Assembly: GCA_035771165.1 (NCBI GenBank)
Contig: JAWNZC010000367.1
Span: 902,001-966,000, forward strand
Source of the DNA: Paragorgia papillata
Lineage: Eukaryota; Cnidaria; Anthozoa; Scleralcyonacea; Coralliidae
Length of the DNA: 64,000 nt
Reading direction: 5' to 3'
The position numbers and the translations under genes were made by a program. Below are positions 1 through 10,457 of this stretch, piece by piece (within the stretch, counting starts at the first letter, position 1; each line of letters opens with the position of its first letter). Under the pieces are notes generated by a model. That model made no database searches and had not been told where the DNA came from. It saw nothing but the letters and a program-made list of their open reading frames with translations.

Positions 1-11
1 TTAGTCGATGG

Positions 12-509
12 TAGGCCCCCGCACATTATGCTCTTCCCCCCTATTATTCTATTCCTGTATTCGTTTTACTATTCGCTGTTATTCCCGAAGTTATTCCTGA
101 AATATTGGGATTATTCTTAATAAAAAGACCAAAAATATGCTGAACAGGCATTTAATAAAGTTAACATTAACATTTAACATGAATAAAAAATTCAAGAATC
201 ATTTGGGACTTCTTCTTAGTTGTTACTTGTTAGCTGTTATACTGCAACATCGCACTACTGCACAGTTTCGCTAGAATCAGTCATAATAATCTACATTTTG
301 TGCGTTACAGCGTTATACAAAAACGTTTTCAATACGTTGTTTTGTGTATGGTGTCACCGCTGACCATCTTACGACTTTTACCGTGTCACGTCACTCACGT
401 GAGGATTACGTCATTAGGATTACGTAATTTTGGATTTTATGCCCATTCTTTCTCTGAATGATGGACCTATTATTCCTAAAGAAATTCCCGAATAATGTGC
501 GAGGGCCTA
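12..509. mobile_element. hAT-like MITE with 8-bp target duplication
   Basis: The ends are an 18-bp inverted repeat: TAGGCCCCCGCACATTAT at 12-29 and its complement, with one mismatch, at 492-509. The flanks gtcgatgg (4-11) and gtcaatgg (510-517) look like an 8-bp target-site duplication with one change. A TAGG start and an 8-bp duplication fit the hAT superfamily. No reading frame is visible inside, so this is a non-autonomous copy. The superfamily call is inference; the boundaries are seen directly. Confidence 0.7.
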
Positions 510-1060
510 GTCAATGGTCACGAGTGTGATAAAAGATTTATTATCGCGAGTGAAGCTTAACCATCTTATCTCATGACTCTTCTGCAATGAAATCATTTTT
601 CTTTATTTCATTTACCGAGAAAGAAACTTTAAGAGTTAGAAATCAAAATGCTCATTAGTATGCTATAAACGGTGTGAGAAGTGACATATCATACACGAGA
701 AGCCGTTTATTGTCTGATTTGAAAACACCGAGAAGTGTGTTGAAAAACGAGGCGATAGCCGAGTATAGCTTCTCAAACAAATCAGCATTTAACTTAAAAC
801 TTGTCTTAATTTATGGGCGTTTATTACCACATTTCACAACAACGTCTCGGTAACTGATTTCCATCATGTTTTCCTCATGAATTATTAATGATTTGAGAAA
901 TGATATTCTCACACATCATCAGATATTCATAGCATTTCGGCCAATCCGGTTACTTGATTTACGTCACATGTACTTATCTAGAAACCCAGTCTAAACCAGA
1001 GACCTAATTAATTCAAGTGGACAGGGCTTAGAAGATGAGGGAAATTGAGGGGAAAACAAT
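510..1060. repeat. Dispersed repeat, related to 13200-13620
   Basis: No gene. The phrase gtcacgagtgtgat near 516 recurs at 13203. The segment around 1014-1056 (caagtgg...gggctt...gaaattg) is similar in inverted orientation to 13490-13545. A loose palindrome lies at about 663-770 around a hinge containing gaggcgatagccgag, a hinge motif that recurs near 2178 and 52506. Confidence 0.45.
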
Positions 1061-1084
1061 ACATATGTTAATTTAAAATTTCAA

Positions 1085-1185
1085 TACTGTATTTAGAAAT
1101 GTTTTCTAAATACAGTAAACTGTATTTAGAAAACGTTTCTAAATACAGTACGCTGTATTTAGAAATCATTTCCCAATACAGTTTT
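1085..1185. repeat. Tandem palindromic repeat (ctgtatttagaaa units)
   Basis: Alternating tttctaaatacag and ctgtatttagaaa blocks make three or four successive inverted copies of a roughly 13-15 bp unit, so either strand could form short hairpins. No gene is seen here. Confidence 0.7.
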
Positions 1186-1734
1186 CTGTCGCTATAGAAA
1201 CCAGTTCCAAATACAACAGATTCTTTTACCTAACAGCGCTTCATATATTACATATATTACAAGTAATTACAAGTAAAATAGACTAAAACATACATATATT
1301 ACAAGTAAAATAGACTAACAAGAAACCAAACTTACGTTGGTGCAATTTAAGTTATTCGACGACAGACAGAAACCTATGAAAAGCGCTAAAACAGTGATGT
1401 TGCTTGCAGACTGATTGAAGTAATGAACTAAATGAAGTTTAAACGTCCATCTATCTTTCATAATATTATATAGATATAAAAGTATACAAGACAGTCACCT
1501 CACGCTTTGTTTTCTCCGCTATCGACCATTAACATCTTCTGTCTTCAGTTTGTAAAGTTCTACATTATTCCAATTGTCATCTATATTTTCTCTGCTCAAT
1601 ATCAGTCCTGGCTAAATTGATCCTGCTGTTCAACATAATCTAATGTATGTTATCCAATAAATCCAACGTCTTGCGAACCAAATCTCCTGGCTGTTTTAAA
1701 ACAAAATTTTTCCCTGTCTCTGCAAGCGCTTGAG

Positions 1735-2070
1735 TAATGAGTAATGATTTATTTAACGTCATAAGCACAGGATGTGGTCGCCCAATCATCCGAGCCAGAG
1801 GCTCGTGTTAAAAGTGCACGACATAAGCTAAGACCTAAGTGTTGATTTTACGGATGGAGGAAAACCCCAGAACCCTGCGAAAAACCCTCGAAGCACAGGA
1901 GAGACCAACTAAACTCTACTCACATGAAATTCAAGTTCGAGAACAGGGTCATTCCCAGACGGTCACCCATCTAAGTACTAACCCCGTCCAACCGGGCTTA
2001 ACTACAGCGGCGAGAGGCAGCGCCCTAACAGCACACGCCACCCGTGCTTCCACATTCGACCAGTCTGTTG
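1735..2070 (-). repeat. SINE with 5S rRNA-derived head (SINE3-like)
   Basis: Read on the minus strand, 1946-2070 resembles 5S rRNA. The plus strand carries ttcccag.cggtc.cccatc.aagtactaacc followed by a cgggcttaacttc-like block, which is the complement of the 5S internal promoter and central region. The minus-strand body runs on towards an AT-rich end with attt-type repeats near 1740-1760. A 5S-derived head places it in the SINE3 group and gives it an internal RNA polymerase III promoter. It is diverged from true 5S genes, so it is not annotated as rRNA. The open frame at 1839-2099 is accidental. A second 5S-like fragment is at 14757-14825. Confidence 0.65.
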
Positions 2071-2115
2071 TGATTGCCCTCATGGAAATGAATATCTAGT
2101 GATGTGTGAGAAGCT

Positions 2116-2256
2116 ATTTCAAATCCTCGTTAGTGTTTTAGACTTGGTTGCCAAATCCCATGTGCCGTTTACAATAGCGAGGCGCAGCCGAGCTATTGTT
2201 AACGGCACATAGGATTTAGAAACCACGTCTTAAAACACTAACTTGGATTTGAAATA
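2116..2256. repeat. Palindromic MITE
   Basis: Arms of about 65 bp face each other around a gcgaggcgcagccgag hinge near 2178. The left arm holds gtgttttagac and gtgccgtttacaatagc; the right arm holds gctattgttaacggcac and gtcttaaaacac. Pairing continues loosely into the flanks. No coding capacity. Similar hinges occur near 750 and 2180. Confidence 0.7.
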
Positions 2257-2807
2257 TTACATCACACTTTTTTCCATTCAAAAGAGTGTACATGTGATAG
2301 CCATTTCACAGTGTATGCATACTAATCAGTTGAATAAATGTTTTAATGCGTTTGCTAGAACAATGAGGTGTGGGTGTGTGCTGAGATAATGTTAATTATT
2401 ATATACAAAGTGTCAAAGTTTATGTCTTCTTGCGTCTCATTGCGCGAGAGGATATCACGTGAAAGTCATGAAATTCGATTGTCTTCCGGCAACAGCTGTG
2501 AGCGGTGAATAATATGTTATGGACTGGTGAATAATAAAATCGTTCAGACCGAGACTACTTATCAAGTTATAGAGCAAAAACAAAGGTTCGCTAGCGGAAC
2601 CAGAGATAAAATAGAAAATTTACTGAAAGATAAAGACTCAACTACAATGTTTTCTTCGACACTTGGTATGTAATCCCCGTGCCCGGGTGTAGGGCCGAAT
2701 GCCCGAAACCCGTTGAGGGTGCTAACCTCGACACGCGTGGAGTCCATTTTCCACGCGTATAGAAAAAGCGAGGGAAAATATTTGAGTGATTTGAATATTT
2801 GTATTTA

Positions 2808-3016
2808 GCATATACCTCGCAGGTGAATAGTGCTTTTCGCGCAATCTGATTGGTTCCTCGAGTTCGGGATATTCTGCACTATTCACCTGCAGGCAAAACA
2901 AAATGGCGGCCAGTTTTGCTTTGTTTACCGAAGCAGGAGATTTTGTTGATAAACAAGGTTGATGTAGTAGAATAACGAGAAAAGTCAACAAAATTAAGTG
3001 GAGTGTCCACAGCAAT
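2808..3016 (+). repeat. Dispersed repeat, copy A (second copy at 63488)
   Basis: This segment begins with a hairpin (gcaggtgaatagtgc, 2819; gcactattcacctgc, 2876) and continues with an ATGGCGG-containing stretch. It is nearly identical, in the same orientation, to 63488-63670, apart from a shorter hairpin loop there. It looks like the end of an interspersed element, not a gene. Confidence 0.75.
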
Positions 3017-3130
3017 GATGCAATGATCATTGCATCAGAAAAAGAACTTTGTACTCTTCGGAGCATTTTGAAAACAAGAGCTTGTTTCGAGCTTGTTTGG
3101 TACGAAATAGTCCTTTTTTCCAAGAAAGAA

Positions 3131-3641
<511 letters not shown>

Positions 3642-3718
3642 GTCTCTCTCTCTTGAGCTAACGTGTGCTGAATCGCTCTGATAAATATTTGATTTTCTCG
3701 AGATAACACGTTGCTAAC

Positions 3719-5161
3719 ATGGATTATCTGAATGATAAAGGATGTTTAACATACGATACTGCCACCAACTATTATCTGTGGTCTCAGGATGTTGACTCGT
3801 TGAAAAATTTCATTTCGAAAATTTTAGACGACGCTTCAATTGCTTCGACGGTAATAAACGAAGACAAACTTCACAAAATGCAGTCTTTTAAGACACAAGA
3901 TTGCACCGTGAAGTTTTATATAACAACCAAGAAAGTGGTCATCCAAGGATTAGGAAGTTCAAGCCTGACGAAAGCTCTTTCACAGTTTTTAGAAGGTGAA
4001 ACCGGTAAAAGTGAAGTCGAAGACGAAGTCACAGAAGACAATGGCGGCAACGAAGCATCACAAGCCAATTTAATCAATGGCGAAGTTGACGAGTTTATTG
4101 CTTCTGCAGTTCCGATTGATATATCGGATGAAGAGTCAAATACATGTGACTGTTCAAAATTAAAGTCTGATCTTTTAAATGTGATCAAGGACATGGACAA
4201 GGTGAAACAAGATATTTTAAATATCACCACCCAAAATATGCAAAGTGAACATGAAGAAGATTTGAATAAATTATACCACGAAAACATTCGCCTAAACGAT
4301 GAGATAAGAGTTATGAGAGAAACGATGTCAAAACAGAATAATACAATCCAGAATCTTCAACAAGAAAAGTCGAGTCTTATTACCGCTCTTCGTATTCTGA
4401 ACACACCAGAGTCTAAAGAGCCCATAGAGCTTACCGCGGAGGTAAACGAACACCAAGTCACGCAACAACAACAAGACTCAAGAGACGCTCTACTTTGCCC
4501 AACGAATGGTGGCGAAAACCAGGTAAATAAGAACAAGAAGAAAAAGAAGAAGAAACAAAATCAAACTGAAGGCAGTACCAAAACGTCTGCTGCCAGAACC
4601 CAAGCCAGTTACACTGCTTCATCTCCTCCGTCTGTAGATGACAACACCACTACCAAAAGCAATAAGAAATCCGTATATATCCTTGGTGATTCAATGATCA
4701 AAGATCTAAAACCGTGGAAAATGTCCCGAGATGACACAGAAATCAATAAGAGATGTTTTCCTGGAGCCAGCACTGAGGATATGGAATCGTATATGCTGCC
4801 ATCTCTGCGTACCGAACCAGACGAAATCATTGTCCACGTTGGCACAAATGATGTATGCGACAAAACTCCCAGACAGCTTGCTGAAGGTGTGGTAAATCTG
4901 TGTGAAAATATGTCGCAGAACTCTACGGCCACGGTAGCTATATCTAGCATTATTAATAGGGCCGATAATGAGGAACTCAACAAGAAGGTAATCGAAGCTA
5001 ATAAGATCATAAAATCGTTTGCCAAAGATCGTAACTGGGGCTTTATAGACAATAGTAGAATAAGTAAGAACTATCTAAATAATAAGGGCCTTCATTTGAA
5101 TGCTAATGGAACAGCTGCTCTTGCCAAAAATATTACTAGTTATCTTTATAATTCGTATTGA
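3719..5161 (+). CDS. LINE ORF1: coiled coil plus SGNH-hydrolase-like domain
   Basis: An intact 480-residue protein. Residues 1-95 are an N-terminal region with a DVDSLKNF motif that recurs as DLDSLKIF in the relic at 62430. Residues about 140-225 are rich in charged heptads and probably form a coiled coil. A lysine run lies near residue 275, probably for RNA binding. From about residue 319 there is an SGNH/GDSL-type domain: ILGDSM (nucleophile Ser block), HVGTND (block III) and GLHLNANG (His block). Esterase-type ORF1 proteins are known in CR1-like LINEs, where they are thought to help form the ribonucleoprotein. ORF2 starts 6 bp after the stop. The frame is free of stops although ORF2 is broken. 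Confidence 0.88.
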   Translation: MDYLNDKGCLTYDTATNYYLWSQDVDSLKNFISKILDDASIASTVINEDKLHKMQSFKTQDCTVKFYITTKKVVIQGLGSSSLTKALSQFLEGETGKSEVEDEVTEDNGGNEASQANLINGEVDEFIASAVPIDISDEESNTCDCSKLKSDLLNVIKDMDKVKQDILNITTQNMQSEHEEDLNKLYHENIRLNDEIRVMRETMSKQNNTIQNLQQEKSSLITALRILNTPESKEPIELTAEVNEHQVTQQQQDSRDALLCPTNGGENQVNKNKKKKKKKQNQTEGSTKTSAARTQASYTASSPPSVDDNTTTKSNKKSVYILGDSMIKDLKPWKMSRDDTEINKRCFPGASTEDMESYMLPSLRTEPDEIIVHVGTNDVCDKTPRQLAEGVVNLCENMSQNSTATVAISSIINRADNEELNKKVIEANKIIKSFAKDRNWGFIDNSRISKNYLNNKGLHLNANGTAALAKNITSYLYNSY

Positions 5162-5167
5162 CCAGAG

Positions 5168-8099
5168 ATGAACCGTAGCTTTATAGCCCCAACTGAGTTT
5201 TATTGCAATAACGAGTCTACTATATTTCCTAAGATTAGGGGCTTTAAAATGGCCAGTTTAAATATAGCAAGCCTGACGAAGCACATTGATGAACTGAGAA
5301 TTCTTTTAGATAATCAATATTTTGACATTGTTGCTATAAATGAAACCAGACTTGATTCTACCATAGCAGATAATTTAGTTCTAATCGATGGATACTCAAT
5401 TTTGAGAAAAGATCGAAATAGAAACGGAGGGGGGGTATGCCTTTATCTGCGTTCAAACATTAACTATAGACTTAGAGATGACTTTGTCAATGAATTTGAA
5501 GTATTGAGTGTTGATATTATGAAACCTAATAGTAGAGCATTTAATGTCACTGCACTTTATAGACCTCCTACGTGTACTGAGGGTTTCTTTGAGAACCTGG
5601 AAAATATAATTCGAGTACTTTGATATGGAGTCAAAGGAGCACTTACTCCTTGGTGACATTAACTGCAATTATTTGGCCAGTTACCACCGACGCTCAATTA
5701 ACACAATTAAAACAGTTAAGTACTGTTTATCAGCTGACACAATTGATAAATGAACCGACACGAGTAACTTCAACTTCTAGCACACTTAATTGATGTGATT
5801 TTAACTAATGAGCCTTCTAGAGTTATATCCTCAGGTGTCGTGCATATTGGAATTAGTGACCACAGTCTGGTGTACGGCTGTTCGGAAATTTGCCATCCCA
5901 TCTAAGAATACACACAAATATGTAACTACCCGCTCTTTTAAAAGTTTTAAGGCGGATGCATTCAGGGATGACATAAAATTAATGGACTGGAATTCTATTG
6001 AAAAACTGCGATACACCAGATGATATGATCGAAAATTGGTATAATATGTTCATATCTGTGGCTAATAAACATGCACCCATTAGGACAAGAAGAGTCAGAA
6101 GTAAAAAATCACCGTGGCTTTACAGCTGAATTAAGAAGTTTTATAATAAGTCGAGATAAAACTTAAAAAGCAGGCAGTGATGACGAAAGACCCAGTTTTA
6201 TGGGAAAAATTTAAAAAAGAAAGAAATAGGATCAACAATGAGATCAAGAAGGCTAAAGCTGATTACTATCAATCACAAATAGAGAATAATATTGGCAACT
6301 CAAAGGCCATCTGGAAAACTATTAATCAATTAACTAAACGTAAATCCACCAATAACAGCTCTATAAATGAACTAAAAGTAGGTGATTTATCAGTTTCCGA
6401 GCCTTCTGATCTCTGTGAGATCCTAAATAACTATTTTACTTCAATAGGTACTAAAAACTTGCTTCAGGCCTATCAGACGGAAATAGTAACTTTGAATCGT
6501 ATGTAACCTCAGCTAAAACAGCTTTTAGCCTGCAGCATACTACAGCGGACATAGTTTTTGAACTTTTGAAAAAATTGTGTCCATACAAAGCTACTGGTCT
6601 TGATAATATTTCCTGCAGACTTTTGAAAGAAGCTGCTCCAATTATTTCCGCTTCGCTTGCTACAATAATTAATAAAAGTATTGATACTGGTATTTTCCCA
6701 TCAAAATGGAAAATAGCAAAAATATTTCCTCTATTTAAAGCAAATGATCGTACCGACCAACAGAATTATAGACCAATCTCTGTATTATCAGTAGTATCAA
6801 AAATATGCGAAAGGGTTGTGTAACGATCAGCTGTATGCCTATTTAATGAAACATGATCTATTAACTAAGTACCAGTCAGGGTTTCGTTCCGTTCACTCTA
6901 CCGTCACTGCTCTATTAGATGCCACAAATGAATGGTACCTAAACATTGACAAAGGTTATGACCAATATGGTTGTTTTTTTGGATCTTGCTAAAGCATTTG
7001 ATACCGTATCTCATACAATTTTATTGAGAAAGTTAGAGCTTTACGGTATTGGGGGAACAGCTCTTGGTTGGTTTCAATCGTATTTATTAAATAGGCAGCA
7101 GCAATGCATTGTCGAAGGTATCATTTCAAAGCCACAAACAGTTAGCTGTGGTGTGCCGCAGGGGTCCATTTTAGGTCCGTTATTGTTTCTTATATATATT
7201 AACGACCTCCCTTCTTGTTTATTGCATACCAAACCACATATGTATGCTGATGACACCATGCTGAGTGCTGCTGCAGTACTAACGTCTGAGTTACAATTTA
7301 AAATAAACGAAGATTTAGAAAATATCAGAAACTGGTTGATGGCAAATAAGCTAAGCCTAAATGTTGCGAAAACTGAATTCATGTTCTTCGGAACTGTTTT
7401 CAGATTGTCTAATTTAGGTAGAACTTTTCCAGTTACCATTGGTGAAAAAGAAATTAAGAGAGTTGAAAACATAAAATACCTAGGGGTATATTTAGATGAA
7501 AATCTTACATGGAATGAGCACATTGATAAACTCTGCTCCAAAGTTAATCGTTCCATAAGTGGTCTAAGGCAGGCTCGTGATTATGTGTCATTAGATGTAT
7601 TAAAAATGATGTATAATGCTTTAATACAGCCTGTCTTCGACTACTGCGATGCTCTGTGGGGCAATTTAAACAAAGGGCTTGCCAGCAAAATCCAGAAATT
7701 ACAAAACCGTGCAGCCCGAATAATTACTTTTCAAGGCTATGACGTGAGATCGGCAGATCTTCTAGAACACCTAAATTGGAATAATTTAGCTTTGAGAAGA
7801 GATAAGCGGCTCAGCATTTTAATGTACGATGTAATTAATTGCAATGTTCCAAAATATCTCTGTGATCTTTTCTCATTGAATTCTGAAAATAACCCATACA
7901 AATCTCGTTCTTAGAGAGAATGCCGTTAATGTGTCAATGAGTTATATTCCAAAAACGGAATATTACAAAGCGTCGTTTTCATACAGGGGAGGAAAAAATT
8001 GGAATTCTCCTCCCGCTGGATATAAAAACCGCAAAATCTAGAACAATATTTAAAAATAGGTTGTCAATGGGCTATAAAGCTTCCGCTTCAACCTCATAA
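5168..8099 (+). pseudogene. LINE ORF2: endonuclease/reverse transcriptase, frameshifted
   Basis: The APE-type endonuclease begins near 5240 (FKMASLNIASL, then AINETRLDS with the catalytic Glu) and shifts frame near 5620. The GDINCN catalytic motif is in another frame at about 5653. A region with several stops follows (5700-6170). The linker is at 6177-6506. RT fingers (ATGLDNISCRLLKE, NYRPISVLS) are at 6566-6823. After another shift near 6830, the RT core is open from 6946 to 7914: FLDLAKAFDTVSH, GVPQGSILGPLLF and the catalytic YADD at 7242-7253. The C-terminal end continues in a different frame to about 8099. Several frameshifts mean it cannot make a whole enzyme. No attempt was made to rebuild it. 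Confidence 0.85.
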
Positions 8100-8235
8100 G
8101 GTCAAAATATTTTATCATTGTATTATTGTATATAGCTGCATATTGTATTTTAAATTTTTATGTAATTAGTTATTTTTCATGTACGGCTTTCATGTAAAGA
8201 AGTTTTTAACTTATGAAACTACCGTATCTAAATAA

Positions 8236-8428
<193 letters not shown>

Positions 8429-8772
8429 TGACATTGAATCCTTTGGGTCCGTAAAACTCGATGTTTCCCTCGGCACCAGTCAACAAATGTATACTGTTTA
8501 AAATCCCTTGGTCCCAGTCAATAAGTGTTAAATTGTTATATAGCTGGGTTTTTGCTAGTTGTAACTCACACTGCTATTGGTTCATATATTCTAAGTGACG
8601 TGCTTATATTCTAAGTGACGTGCCATGAATAGCTGTTCTGATCATCATTTGTTATTCAACAAATGTTGTTTTTCAACAACTGTTTGCATCTTCATCTTGT
8701 ATGAGGACGCTACCATGCAGCGTACCTTACTCAAGATAGTTAAAGTTGAATGCGAAATGTCTGTACACTTGC

Positions 8773-8869
8773 TACAGAACTGATATCAGTGTCTGTAAAT
8801 CTGATACAGAACTGATGTTTTATTAAACAGTTCTGTATCACATTTACAGACACTGATATCAGTTCTGTA
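8773..8869. repeat. Near-perfect 42-bp hairpin
   Basis: The arm at 8773-8814 pairs with 8828-8869 with a single mismatch around a 13-nt AT-rich loop. Weaker pairing extends outward (gtctgt near 8758, acagac near 8877). It looks like a small palindromic MITE. It could form a long dsRNA hairpin if transcribed. Confidence 0.85.
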
Positions 8870-8895
8870 CCAGGGTAAACAGACATTGATTAAAC

Positions 8896-8941
8896 CTTAA
8901 TTTCTTTTGAATTTTCCTCATGAATTATTAATGAGTTTTAG
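8896..8941. repeat. Dispersed repeat shared with 44840-44885
   Basis: The block with ttcttttgaatttt and catgaattattaatgag is almost identical at 44840-44885, and a shorter version is at about 869-895. It is probably the end of a MITE family. Confidence 0.6.
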
Positions 8942-8949
8942 AAATTATC

Positions 8950-10448
8950 ATACAAAACTTAAAGAAAATGCTATTAGATGTTACAAAATCAGTAAATAGC
9001 GTAAATATACTGTCTGATTTACAAAGCAACAAACAAAGCGTAAATACTAATTTAATCCAAATATTTTAGGGGTAGAAAACTTGAGAAATTTAACCAAAAC
9101 AATTCTGCAAGCTGAAGCAGTTCAGCACATTATTTACTTTAGTTATACTTATGCGCCAGCTTTGTGAGCCACGTCAACAGGCCATTGCAAATTGACAGAA
9201 TTATATACTGAGGCCAACTAGTTTTCTTTTTCTTTTCTGTCGCTGTATAATTTCCAACAGGAGAGAAAATGCTCTCGAACTTTTGAATTTCTATGTAGTA
9301 GTATCAAATGTATCAGGCATCAAATACAAGCTAGAGCCACATTACATATACATACATATTTTTATACACATTCATACAACATAAAGATTGTGTCTCTACC
9401 ACGACGTCAAAATTGAAATGTTGCTATATTGAAAATGTATTGTACTTTTCTTCGGCAATATCTTGTTCGCATTGCGCGATTATCAATCTCGTCACCGAAG
9501 CAATACAATCATCGTCCTGGCAAACTCCGAAACCAGATTCGTCAAAATGGGCTACCATATACTCCAAACATATAACGGATGATTCCGTTTCGATCCATAG
9601 CCAGAAGAACACTAAATGATGATGAATTCGACATTTTTGTTGTCAAATTCTATGCGCTCTCGTTGTTTCTTCCTTAGTGACGCAAGTTTGGGTTAAGGCT
9701 ATGACGTCACAAAACTTCTCAGGTATCAATATTCACGGTGAAGAAAATTTTCATGGCGGACACAATTTTCAGCATTTTAAACGTTTATAACTTTAAACCT
9801 ATTTGTTTATATCGGTAAACCGATACTTGTACACGGGATATTTATATATCTCAATAAAGTTCGTCGAAGTTAAATTTTCTCACAATTTTGTGGTCGATTT
9901 TTCGTCTCAGCGACAATTTAAAGGAATTTGAAATGCCATAAATGAATAATATAGCCGTGGCAGCCAGCCAGGTAATTGTTTGAGTAGTTTTCAATCAATT
10001 CAATGCCTTTGAAAAATGTTTTCAGATGCTGTCGCGATGTTTTTTGTCAACATGGTAAGAAAGAACTGTAAAATATAACCCTAATATTTTGACAAAATTT
10101 TGACGCCTGCCTCAGTAGTTAACATCGTCGGCAACACGGTAACGTGGTCGAGTTCAAACCCTGGATGCGACCTGCAATTTTGTTCATCTAAATATTTTTT
10201 ACGAAATATCATCCTTAAATTTTTCTTTGTTCCCCGTTACCTTTTTCTTCAAAAAATTAGAGTTATTAAAACTGCACTTTTTTATTTCAAATATTCTACT
10301 AGAATTAAAACTATATTTTGATCGACAGGAGTGGCTATTTCCAGGCCCCTCCAAAAAAGAGCGCAAAGGGGTTGCATTAATGTTTTCTAATCAGCGGGTA
10401 TTTGCAAAAAAATCATGTAAAAGCGGGCGTGGGGTTATTGCGTTTCTG
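8950..10448. other. No recognisable gene
   Basis: AT-rich sequence with short open frames only (about 9413-9619 on either strand; 10100-10457). None carries a motif I recognise. Stretches such as atggcggacacaattttc near 9753 look like transposon-derived sequence, but no boundary was found. Confidence 0.4.
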
Positions 10449-10457
10449 TATTTCTAG

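Noticed and set aside
1946..2070. True 5S rRNA gene
   Set aside because: Too many differences from 5S and continuous with a SINE body.
3916..5052. Minus-strand frames within LINE ORF1
   Set aside because: Shadows of the plus-strand ORF1, without motifs.
8773..8869. miRNA gene
   Set aside because: The almost perfect pairing over 42 bp and surrounding MITE-like structure fit a palindromic repeat better; no expression evidence.
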